Assembly (NCBI GenBank): GCA_025362765.1 | Contig: JANYFI010000805.1 | Coordinates: 1-5,337, forward strand | Length of the DNA stretch: 5,337 nucleotides | From: Ferruginibacter sp. | GTDB lineage: Bacteria; Bacteroidota; Bacteroidia; Chitinophagales; Chitinophagaceae | Reading direction: 5' to 3' | In this document: positions 1 through 5,337 of the stretch, one piece after another | Layout of the letters: every line of letters begins with the position of its first letter | Position numbering within the stretch: the stretch's first letter is position 1 | Made by a program: the position numbers and the translations under genes | Notes under the pieces: generated by a model | The model's database searches: none | Told to the model about the DNA's origin: nothing | The model's input: the letters and a program-made list of their open reading frames with translations, nothing else

Positions 1-417
1 GGAGAATTATACAGCTTTATCACCGGTAAAGCCAGTACCGCCATTGCCAGGCGGTTGCAAAAGAATTTTAAAGACGCCGATGTAGAAATTACGATTGAAC
101 AGTGGAGTGTTTTATATCATTTGTGGAAAGAAGATGGCCTTAGCCAGCAACAATTGTGTGATGCCACTTTCAGAGACAAACCCAGCATTACAAGACTGGT
201 TGATAATCTTGAAAAACTCCAGCTGGTAAAACGGGTATCCAGTAAAAATGACCGCCGGATGAACATGATTTACCTTACACCTGAGGCGAAAGATTTACAG
301 GAAAAAACGATGGAACTTGCCAACCAGACATTGAACGAGGCACTGGAAGGAGTAAGCATTGAGCAGATTGAAGTAGCTAAACTGGTTTTACAGCAGGTGT
401 ATGATAATTTGAAGTAG
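1..417 (+). CDS. MarR-family winged-helix transcriptional regulator (5' end missing)
   Basis: The reading frame is open from base 1 to the TAG at 415-417, giving 138 residues. MarR proteins are usually about 140-160 residues, so roughly the first ten to fifteen are probably outside the window. The TTG at 55 is in frame but is not the likely start, because the codons before it (ELYSFITGKAS...) continue the first dimerisation helix. The winged helix-turn-helix is clear: a scaffold helix around nt 139-165 (LSQQQLCDATF), a recognition helix around nt 175-225 (DKPSITRLVDNLEKL), and a wing with the family's conserved D-R pair (NDRR, nt 247-258) followed by YLTPEAKD. The C-terminal helices would complete the dimer interface. 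MarR proteins bind palindromic operators as dimers and usually release DNA on binding a small ligand. The next gene on the same strand is an acyl-CoA dehydrogenase, so control of fatty-acid degradation is a reasonable inference. The ligand cannot be read from the sequence. Confidence 0.93.
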   Translation, partial: GELYSFITGKASTAIARRLQKNFKDADVEITIEQWSVLYHLWKEDGLSQQQLCDATFRDKPSITRLVDNLEKLQLVKRVSSKNDRRMNMIYLTPEAKDLQEKTMELANQTLNEALEGVSIEQIEVAKLVLQQVYDNLK

Positions 418-420
418 AGA

Positions 421-492
421 AGTTGACAGTTGATTGCTTGCAGTTGTTAGTTTGTTGCAACGCTGTTATCTGTCAACTAACATCTATCAACT
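421..492. repeat. Heptamer-phased imperfect inverted repeat between the MarR gene and the acyl-CoA dehydrogenase gene
   Basis: The left arm carries tandem 7-mers AGTTGAC (421-427) and AGTTGAT (428-434), with AGTTGTT in the same 7-nt phase at 442-448. The right arm carries their reverse complements in a common 7-nt phase: GTCAACT (472-478) and ATCAACT (486-492), separated by the related AACATCT. The longest perfect arms are 421-429 and 470-478 (9 bp). Pairing the whole element as one hairpin (421 with 492, continuing to 450 with 463) gives 19 Watson-Crick pairs and 3 G-U pairs out of 30 by my count. It starts 3 nt after the MarR stop codon and ends 32 nt before the next start codon. It could be a dispersed intergenic repeat, a weak terminator, or a regulator binding region. 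The sequence alone does not decide between these. Confidence 0.7.
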
Positions 493-524
493 AAATAAAA
501 GAGTTTACAAAAAAATCTATACAT

Positions 525-2318
525 ATGAGCGCATCAACTTCAACTACCACATCGCTTAAAGGTGGTGAATGGTTAATTAAAGAAAGCAACGCAATTGACT
601 CTTTTACACCGGAAGATTTTAATGAAGAACAGCTGATGGTAAAAGAAATGTGTTTGCAGTTTTTACAGGCAGAAGTACTGCCCGTAGCAGACCGTATTGA
701 TAAATTGGAACAAGGCCTTATGCCTTCCCTGATGGTAAAAGCCGGGGAACAAGGCCTGCTGGGTGCTTCGGTTCCGGAAGAATATGGAGGATTGGGAAAA
801 GACTTTGTTACCTCTACTTTGGTGAATGAAGGATTGGGAGGAGGCTATTCTTTTAGTGTGGCCATTGCGGCGCATACCGGTATCGGCACTTTACCAATAT
901 TATATTTTGGCACCCGGGAACAAAAGCAAAAATATATTCCCAAGCTGGCGACCGGCGAATGGAAAGGCGCTTATGGTTTAACGGAACCCAATAGCGGCAG
1001 TGATGCACTCGGTGCAAAAACAACCGCCGTACTTTCTGCGGATGGCAAAAATTATATTTTAAACGGGCAAAAATGCTGGATAACTAATGGAGGTTTTGCA
1101 GATGTTTATACGGTATTCGCCAAAATTGACGGAGACAAATTTTCAGCGTTTATTATAGAACGTGGTTTTGAAGGGTTTACCCGGGGGCCGGAAGAACATA
1201 AGATGGGTATCAAAGGATCGTCCACAGTCCAGTTGTATTTCCAGGATTGCAAAGTGCCGGTAGAGAACCTGCTGGGCGAAATCGGTAAAGGTCATATCAT
1301 TGCGTTCAATATTTTAAATATTGGTCGCTTAAAGTTGTGTGCTGCAGCCTTGGGAGCTTCTAAAGTGGCCTTGTCTGTAACTATTGACTACGCCAAAACG
1401 AGAGAGCAATTTAAAACAGCCATTGCCAATTTTGGTGCTATCAAACATAAACTTGCTGAAGGAGCTATTCGGGTTTTTGCCAGTGAAAGCGCTTTATACC
1501 GAACCAGTAAATGGATTGATGACAAAGAGATTGAACTGTCCGATGCCGGTAAGCCCTTTAATGAAGCATTACTCGGCGCTGCGGAAGAGTTTGCGGTGGA
1601 GTGTGCCGTTTTAAAAGTTCATGGCAGCGAGGTGCTGGATTATGTGGTTGATGAAGGCGTACAGGTTTTTGGCGGCAACGGATTCAGCGATGAATATGTT
1701 ATCAGCCGTGCTTATCGGGATAGCCGCATCAACCGTATCTACGAAGGCACCAACGAAATTAACCGGCTGCTGGCTGTTGATATGATTCTAAAACGAGCCA
1801 TGAAGGGCAAGCTTGACCTGATGGGACCGGCCATGGCAGTTTCCAAAGAATTAATGAGTATCCCTGAGTTTGGCAATGATGACGAAACGCCTTTTGCCGC
1901 AGAAAAGAAATCCATCGTTAACATGAAGAAAAGTATTTTGATGGTGGCCGGTGCCGCCGTGCAAAAACTGATGATGAAAATTTCGGACGAGCAGGAAATA
2001 CTGATGAATATTGCCGATATGGCCATTGAAACTTTTGTAGCTGAAAGTACTTTATCCCGCATTATAAAAATGGCTGGCAAACAGGGAGTCGCTGCGACAA
2101 ACATACAAATTGACATGATGCGTTGCTACCTGAATGATGCTATAGACAAAGTAAATAAAGCCGGAAAAGAAGCTATCAATGGGTTTGCTGATGGTGATGA
2201 ACAGCGGATGATGTTACTGGGATTAAAACGATTTACAAAAACAGTTCCTTTTAACAGTAAAGATGCCAGGAGACGAATTGCTGATGCTTTAATTGCAGCT
2301 AATAAATATCCGTGGTGA
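525..2318 (+). CDS. Acyl-CoA dehydrogenase, long form with C-terminal extension (beta-oxidation)
   Basis: This FAD enzyme catalyses the first step of beta-oxidation, oxidising acyl-CoA to trans-2-enoyl-CoA and passing electrons to electron-transfer flavoprotein in the cytoplasm. Domain order is a helical N-terminal domain (about residues 35-148), a middle beta domain (about 150-245) and a helical C-terminal domain (about 260-415). Both family signatures are intact: GLTEPNSGSDALG at 151-163 and the one starting QVFGGNGF at 380-399. The catalytic base is Glu407 in RIYEGTNEINR, the position used by medium- and very-long-chain enzymes. About 180 further residues follow, as in the VLCAD/ACAD9 group, making 597 residues against about 380-400 for short- and medium-chain enzymes, so long-chain substrates are likely. 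The ATG at 525 follows an A-rich leader without a Shine-Dalgarno sequence, normal for Bacteroidota. The gene sits 107 bp after the MarR gene and ends just before a strong terminator. No thiolase or hydratase/dehydrogenase partner is in the window. Confidence 0.96.
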   Translation: MSASTSTTTSLKGGEWLIKESNAIDSFTPEDFNEEQLMVKEMCLQFLQAEVLPVADRIDKLEQGLMPSLMVKAGEQGLLGASVPEEYGGLGKDFVTSTLVNEGLGGGYSFSVAIAAHTGIGTLPILYFGTREQKQKYIPKLATGEWKGAYGLTEPNSGSDALGAKTTAVLSADGKNYILNGQKCWITNGGFADVYTVFAKIDGDKFSAFIIERGFEGFTRGPEEHKMGIKGSSTVQLYFQDCKVPVENLLGEIGKGHIIAFNILNIGRLKLCAAALGASKVALSVTIDYAKTREQFKTAIANFGAIKHKLAEGAIRVFASESALYRTSKWIDDKEIELSDAGKPFNEALLGAAEEFAVECAVLKVHGSEVLDYVVDEGVQVFGGNGFSDEYVISRAYRDSRINRIYEGTNEINRLLAVDMILKRAMKGKLDLMGPAMAVSKELMSIPEFGNDDETPFAAEKKSIVNMKKSILMVAGAAVQKLMMKISDEQEILMNIADMAIETFVAESTLSRIIKMAGKQGVAATNIQIDMMRCYLNDAIDKVNKAGKEAINGFADGDEQRMMLLGLKRFTKTVPFNSKDARRRIADALIAANKYPW

Positions 2319-2332
2319 TCATAACAGTTAGT

Positions 2333-2372
2333 AAAAAGGGGCTGTATCCTACGTTGGATACAGCCCCTTTTT
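2333..2372. terminator. Strong bidirectional intrinsic terminator between convergent genes
   Basis: This is a perfect 17-bp stem (2333-2349 pairs with 2356-2372) with a 6-nt loop TACGTT. The stem base is A5 on the left and T5 on the right around a GC-rich core GGGGCTGTATCC. Read on the plus strand, the hairpin ends in a T run and terminates the acyl-CoA dehydrogenase transcript 14 nt after its stop codon. Read on the minus strand, the A5 becomes the T run and terminates the convergent gene whose stop codon lies 17 nt away at 2390. Symmetry, loop size and placement all fit a shared terminator. Confidence 0.93.
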
Positions 2373-2389
2373 ATTGATAGATTCCTTTT

Positions 2390-2905
2390 TTATTTGTAGG
2401 AATATGCAACACCTTTCTTGACAGCTTGTTTAATTCCATACCCGTCACTTTTATCAGATGTCATCAATATAAATGGAGCTCCCGCTTCTGCAGCAGCTTC
2501 CTTAATTCTTTTAGAAGCTTTTTTATCAGCTGATCCGGCTGTATTGTAACTTAATAATCCAGATGTTTTGCCTTTTATCTCTTCGCCTTTCTTCAAACCG
2601 ATTACCTGGCTTGCATCAGTAACCACTTCCACTTTTTCCCAGTCTTCTTTTCCTGAAATAACAATTTTTTCAGAAATGGTTTCCTTGCGACCGCTTGTAC
2701 CATAGGTAATAGAAGCTACTGCAAATTTTCCGATTGTTTGTTCTGCGTCTTCGCCTGGATATTTATAGGAGATGGTAGTTTCCCCTACCTTAATAACTTT
2801 AACTTCAAGAATTTCACCGGAGTGCTTTAACATTTTGTCGTTGGTTTGGCAAAACGAAAACAGCATTAACATAGAAGATAATACGGACAACATAATTTTT
2901 TTCAT
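2390..2905 (-). CDS. Small exported protein of unknown function
   Basis: I do not recognise a named family for this 171-residue protein. It begins with a clear signal peptide: MKK, a hydrophobic stretch to about residue 18, then S17-F18-C19 followed by Q20, a typical Bacteroidota signal peptidase I site. The mature chain has a beta-rich first part (about 27-84) in which 'GEILEVKVIKVGETTISYKYPG' is followed by an 'AVASITYG' strand. I have seen this style in Bacteroidota envelope proteins that sense or bind at the surface, but I cannot name the domain. The second part starts at DWEKVEVV (about 88), and ends with a lysine- and alanine-rich helix (about 127-142) leading into 'AGAPFILMTSDKS' and a final 'GVAYSYK' strand. 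The gene converges on the shared terminator and diverges from the amidase gene. ATG at 2905 is preferred. An in-frame ATG four codons later would remove the lysines of the signal peptide. There is no Shine-Dalgarno sequence. Confidence 0.85.
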   Translation of the reverse strand: MKKIMLSVLSSMLMLFSFCQTNDKMLKHSGEILEVKVIKVGETTISYKYPGEDAEQTIGKFAVASITYGTSGRKETISEKIVISGKEDWEKVEVVTDASQVIGLKKGEEIKGKTSGLLSYNTAGSADKKASKRIKEAAAEAGAPFILMTSDKSDGYGIKQAVKKGVAYSYK

Positions 2906-3018
2906 AATTTTTTTATTTTAGGGGATGAATATATATATCTTATTTGAATTATAAAAAATTTGATGCATTTTTTTTATTGCGTGAACCCCTATAAAAATTT
3001 CTATAAACTTATTTTGTT

Positions 3019-3057
3019 CGTTAACCATGACCCGTTAATCGCCGTTACATTTTGTAA
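3019..3057. promoter_or_regulatory. Possible regulatory region upstream of the amidase: three CGTTA repeats and a TTACA/TGTAA palindrome
   Basis: CGTTA occurs three times on the plus strand, at 3019-3023 (within the palindrome GTTAAC), 3033-3037 and 3043-3047. The last copy runs into TTACA-TTT-TGTAA (3045-3057), a 5-bp inverted repeat. TACATTTTG at 3046-3054 resembles the Bacteroidota -7 element TAnnTTTG with one extra T, and TATTTTTA at 3063-3070 matches it except for the last base. Neither has a good TTG -33 box about 20 nt upstream. The region is 34-72 bp before the amidase start. It could be an operator or the promoter, or chance similarity in AT-rich DNA. Confidence 0.3.
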
Positions 3058-3090
3058 TCGTGTATTTTTACTTTTCTATAATCTATAAAA

Positions 3091-4836
3091 ATGATCAAGC
3101 TTATTATATCAATATTTCTTGGCTTGGGAGGCATTAATTCCTTTTCTCAAACACCCGATAAACCTTTTATACATTTGGTACAACCATCAAGGGAAACCAA
3201 TTTGGTAACAGGGTCAACCAATTTTATCATTGGCAGTACGTGTAAAACGTGTATGATTACTGCAAATGGCAATTCGGTTAAAATTTATCCAACAGGGGCT
3301 TTTGCAGTCGAATTAAATTTACATCCCGGAAATACAACTGTTAACCTGGCCGCAGTCCTTAATGGTAAAACAGTCGCTAAAAAAATCATTTACACCTACA
3401 ATTTACCAAAGCCAGCCGATACCGTAAAAGAACTGGCCATTGAAAGTATTGAAACTTTTCCCGAAGGAAATTTAGTGCTGGCTACGGGCGACAAAATAAA
3501 ATTCAGGGTAAAGGCCTTGCCCCATTGCATTGTTAAAACAATTGATAATACCCGTTTATATGAATTGGCCGTTGGTGAAACCAAAGGCATGCCCGGAATT
3601 TACCAGGGAGAGTATTCGGTAAAGTTGACTGACAGTTTCACTACCATGAAAATACCAGTCACCATAACCGATTCTTTACAACTTAATGTTACCAAAGAAA
3701 CCAAACATACATTTTCTGTATGGTCGCCGCTGGCTTCAGACGTTGCCCTTACTAAAGGCAGACTTGCTCACCTGGAATATGGATTGGGCGAAGACAGGCT
3801 CGGCGGAGCAAAGGTTGGTTATATTGATAGTAACATTGTACTTAAAATAACCGGTAAAGTTGGGTCTCATTTTAGGGTACAATTATCAAAAAGCAGAACG
3901 GCCTATATACCAGATGAGTTGGTAACCTTACTGCCAAAAGGATCATTTACACCGGAATCGCTAACTGATAAATGGACGGTATATGGCGATGACAAATATG
4001 ATTATGTAAAAGTGGGCTTATTTAGCCGTCTCCCCTATCAGTCTTACCAATTTACAGATCCATCCACTATAGTTGTAGATATTTATGGCGCAACCAACAA
4101 TACCAACTGGATTACCCAATTACAAACAGCTAAAGAGATTAAAAAAGTAGATTACCAGCAAATAGAAGATGGCCTTTTCAGAATTACCATTACGTTAAAA
4201 CATGCGCAACATTGGGGCCACCTGGTGTATTATAATGGCAATACGCTTATCATTAGAATAAAACACCAGCCTGAAAATCTTAGCTTAAAAAATTTAGTGG
4301 TGGCAGTGGATGCAGGTCATGGTGGTAAAAATACCGGTGCGGTGGGTGCCACAGGAACTTATGAAAAAGAAATTACGCTTGCCCTGGCATTAAAACTTCA
4401 AAAGGCGCTGGAAAAAGAAGGGGCGAAAGTAATTATGACCCGTACACAGGAGCAGTTTTTTGACAACAAAGAAAGAATTCTTTTTTATCGCGACAGTTTA
4501 CCCGACCTGTTGCTGAGTGTACACTTAAATTCTTCGGAAGATCCCTTTCGGGTGGGTGGAACCAGCACTTACTACCGCTACACGGGTTTTCGCAATTTAA
4601 GTCTGGCTATCTACAAACGTATGCTGGAACTTGGATTGAAAGAATATGGCAATACCGGCTCATTTAATTTTATGCTCAATAGTCCAACGGAATATCCTAA
4701 CGCATTGATAGAAACGCTGTTCCTCAGTAATTTGGACGAAGAAACAAAAATATTGGACGAAGGTTTTCAGCAGCAAATGGTTGAAAAGATTGTTGAAGGT
4801 GTAAAGGATTTTCTAAATAACTGCAAAGAACAATAA
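3091..4836 (+). CDS. Periplasmic N-acetylmuramoyl-L-alanine amidase (Amidase_3) with multidomain N-terminal region
   Basis: This zinc amidase cuts the bond between N-acetylmuramic acid and the L-alanine of peptidoglycan stem peptides, in wall remodelling or daughter-cell separation. Residues 1-19 are a signal peptide ending in S-F-S before Q20. Then come an Ig-like beta domain (about 27-104) with a C51-K-T-C54 pair, a second beta-rich segment (about 113-210), an SH3-like segment (about 221-283), an AMIN-like beta domain (about 298-393), and the catalytic domain (about 400-577). Expected zinc ligands are His410 (DAGHGG), Glu425 (YEKEITL) and His478 (SVHLN), with catalytic Glu541 (LIETLFLSN). 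All are present, so it should be active. Nothing is inserted between TYY and the following helix, where EnvC-controlled amidases carry an autoinhibitory helix. At 581 residues it is longer than minimal amidases because of the N-terminal domains. The start follows an A-rich leader. No obvious terminator follows it. Domain boundaries before residue 400 are by eye. Confidence 0.93.
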   Translation: MIKLIISIFLGLGGINSFSQTPDKPFIHLVQPSRETNLVTGSTNFIIGSTCKTCMITANGNSVKIYPTGAFAVELNLHPGNTTVNLAAVLNGKTVAKKIIYTYNLPKPADTVKELAIESIETFPEGNLVLATGDKIKFRVKALPHCIVKTIDNTRLYELAVGETKGMPGIYQGEYSVKLTDSFTTMKIPVTITDSLQLNVTKETKHTFSVWSPLASDVALTKGRLAHLEYGLGEDRLGGAKVGYIDSNIVLKITGKVGSHFRVQLSKSRTAYIPDELVTLLPKGSFTPESLTDKWTVYGDDKYDYVKVGLFSRLPYQSYQFTDPSTIVVDIYGATNNTNWITQLQTAKEIKKVDYQQIEDGLFRITITLKHAQHWGHLVYYNGNTLIIRIKHQPENLSLKNLVVAVDAGHGGKNTGAVGATGTYEKEITLALALKLQKALEKEGAKVIMTRTQEQFFDNKERILFYRDSLPDLLLSVHLNSSEDPFRVGGTSTYYRYTGFRNLSLAIYKRMLELGLKEYGNTGSFNFMLNSPTEYPNALIETLFLSNLDEETKILDEGFQQQMVEKIVEGVKDFLNNCKEQ

Positions 4837-4880
4837 ACTATAGTGCTTAAATGTTAATGTGATTAGGAATAGCGTTTTCA

Positions 4881-4912
4881 TTTCTAAATGTTATCATCTA
4901 TTTGTAACTTTA
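4881..4912 (+). promoter_or_regulatory. Possible Bacteroidota-type promoter for korB
   Basis: TAACTTTA at 4905-4912 differs from the Bacteroidota -7 consensus TAnnTTTG only at the last base. TTTC at 4881-4884 differs by one base from a TTTG -33 box, and the 20-nt spacing is right. Transcription would start a few bases after 4912, giving a leader of about 15 nt before the ATG at 4933. Two one-base mismatches in AT-rich DNA make this tentative. Confidence 0.35.
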
Positions 4913-4932
4913 CAGCCTAATAAAAAGTCCAT

Positions 4933-5337
4933 ATGAGTGAATCATTAGTTGCTAAACCTGTACAAACCCTCACTGCAAAAGATTTCGCTACCGATCAGGA
5001 AGTACGCTGGTGCCCCGGTTGCGGTGATTATTCTATTTTAGCCCAGGTGCAAAAAATAATGCCTACGCTGGGTATTCCAAAAGAAAATATTGCGATTATA
5101 AGTGGTATTGGCTGTAGCAGCCGTTTCCCCTACTACATGAATACGTATGGTATGCATAGTATTCACGGCAGGGCAACAGCAGTAGCCAGCGGATTAAAAG
5201 CCGCCCGTCCGGAATTGAGCGTTTGGATTGTTACCGGTGACGGAGATAGTTTAAGCATTGGTGGTAACCATACCATTCATTTGTTGCGTAGAAATTTTGA
5301 TGTAAATATATTGTTGTTTAATAACCAGATATATGGC
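4933..5337 (+). CDS. korB: 2-oxoglutarate:ferredoxin oxidoreductase, beta subunit (3' end missing)
   Basis: The first 135 residues are present and the frame is still open at the window edge. Whole KorB proteins are about 280-350 residues. The subunit binds thiamine diphosphate and an iron-sulfur cluster, and with KorA converts 2-oxoglutarate and CoA to succinyl-CoA and CO2 while reducing ferredoxin. Visible evidence includes the cluster cysteines Cys27 and Cys30 in RWCPGCGDY, Cys61 in [11 protein letters not shown], the HGRA motif, and the thiamine diphosphate motif from GDGDS (from Gly102) to the NN pair at 130-131 (LLFNNQIYG). The IGGNH...RRN pattern after GDGD fits KorB better than pyruvate-specific PorB or VorB, although substrate specificity is inferred. 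The ATG at 4933 gives the usual short lead-in before the cysteine motif. The gene lies 96 bp after the amidase gene. No korA lies upstream in the window, so the alpha subunit must be downstream or elsewhere. Confidence 0.95.
   Translation, partial: MSESLVAKPVQTLTAKDFATDQEVRWCPGCGDYSILAQVQKIMPTLGIPKENIAIISGIGCSSRFPYYMNTYGMHSIHGRATAVASGLKAARPELSVWIVTGDGDSLSIGGNHTIHLLRRNFDVNILLFNNQIYG

Noticed and set aside
55..417. TTG at 55 as the start of the MarR protein
   Set aside because: The same frame is open to base 1, and the residues before the TTG fit the first MarR helix. Starting at 55 would remove it.
707..757. Twelve-base direct repeat GGAACAAGGCCT at 707-718 and 746-757
   Set aside because: Both copies encode EQGL in the same frame 13 codons apart within a conserved enzyme. 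They show no sign of duplication beyond the 12 bases, so chance is likely.
663..875. Minus-strand open frame of 70 codons inside the acyl-CoA dehydrogenase gene
   Set aside because: It is antisense to a well-conserved coding region, has no recognisable domain, and its composition is that of a reverse-frame shadow.
1384..1614. Plus-strand open frame of 76 codons in another frame of the acyl-CoA dehydrogenase
   Set aside because: It lies wholly within the catalytic domain of the real gene and its translation shows no family features.
1739..2116. Minus-strand open frame of 125 codons, with serine- and isoleucine-rich hydrophobic translation
   Set aside because: The apparent hydrophobicity comes from reading Ala/Met/Lys codons of the dehydrogenase backwards. 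It has no leader or neighbour logic.
2846..2905. Lipoprotein signal at Cys19 of the small exported protein
   Set aside because: Residues before the Cys are F-S-F, not the usual L-[A/S/T]-[G/A/S] lipobox. The S-F-C then Q pattern fits signal peptidase I better.
2926..2975. AT-rich runs (ATATATATAT and T8) as an origin or mobile-element end
   Set aside because: There are no DnaA-box-like repeats, terminal inverted repeats, target duplications or transposase fragments nearby. It is a normal AT-rich divergent gap.
3396..3590. Minus-strand open frame of 64 codons inside the amidase gene
   Set aside because: It is antisense to an intact multidomain gene, with no motif or start signal.
4848..4893. 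Nine-base direct repeat TAAATGTTA at 4848-4856 and 4885-4893 before korB
   Set aside because: It is short, AT-only apart from one G, and has no palindromic structure. It is expected by chance in such AT-rich DNA.

Overview
The window looks like an ordinary chromosomal stretch from a member of the Bacteroidota, probably the Chitinophagaceae or a near relative. Four things point there. Base composition is moderately AT-rich, with very AT-rich gaps. Start codons follow A-rich leaders with no Shine-Dalgarno sequence. Secreted proteins have signal peptides ending in a 'SF[S/C] then Q' cleavage site. The gene types (a long acyl-CoA dehydrogenase behind a MarR regulator, a multidomain Amidase_3 protein, KorB) are familiar in that phylum. 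This assignment is inferred from gene style, not from a database match.

Layout. Positions 1-417 (+) hold the 3' part of a MarR-family regulator, cut by the window edge. A 107-bp gap follows and contains a decayed inverted repeat built on a 7-nt period (421-492). Positions 525-2318 (+) encode a 597-residue acyl-CoA dehydrogenase of the long, C-terminally extended type used in fatty-acid beta-oxidation. A perfect 17-bp hairpin flanked by A and T runs (2333-2372) forms a bidirectional terminator between this gene and a convergent gene. That gene, at 2390-2905 (-), encodes a small secreted protein of unknown function. It diverges across a 185-bp AT-rich gap from a multidomain periplasmic N-acetylmuramoyl-L-alanine amidase (3091-4836, +). 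After a 96-bp gap, the start of korB (4933 to the window end, +) encodes the TPP-binding beta subunit of 2-oxoglutarate:ferredoxin oxidoreductase.

How the genes relate. The MarR protein is well placed to control the acyl-CoA dehydrogenase, and fatty-acid or acyl-CoA responsive MarR proteins next to beta-oxidation genes are a common arrangement. Acetyl-CoA from beta-oxidation and the KorB-catalysed step both feed central carbon metabolism, but the two genes are separated by unrelated cell-envelope genes and need not be co-regulated. The amidase acts on peptidoglycan in the periplasm, and its divergent neighbour is also exported.

I found no RNA gene, insertion sequence, CRISPR array, phage gene or defence system, and no convincing new multi-gene system. 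The most interesting items are the heptamer-phased inverted repeat, the uncharacterised exported protein, and the unusual N-terminal architecture and active-site neighbourhood of the amidase.
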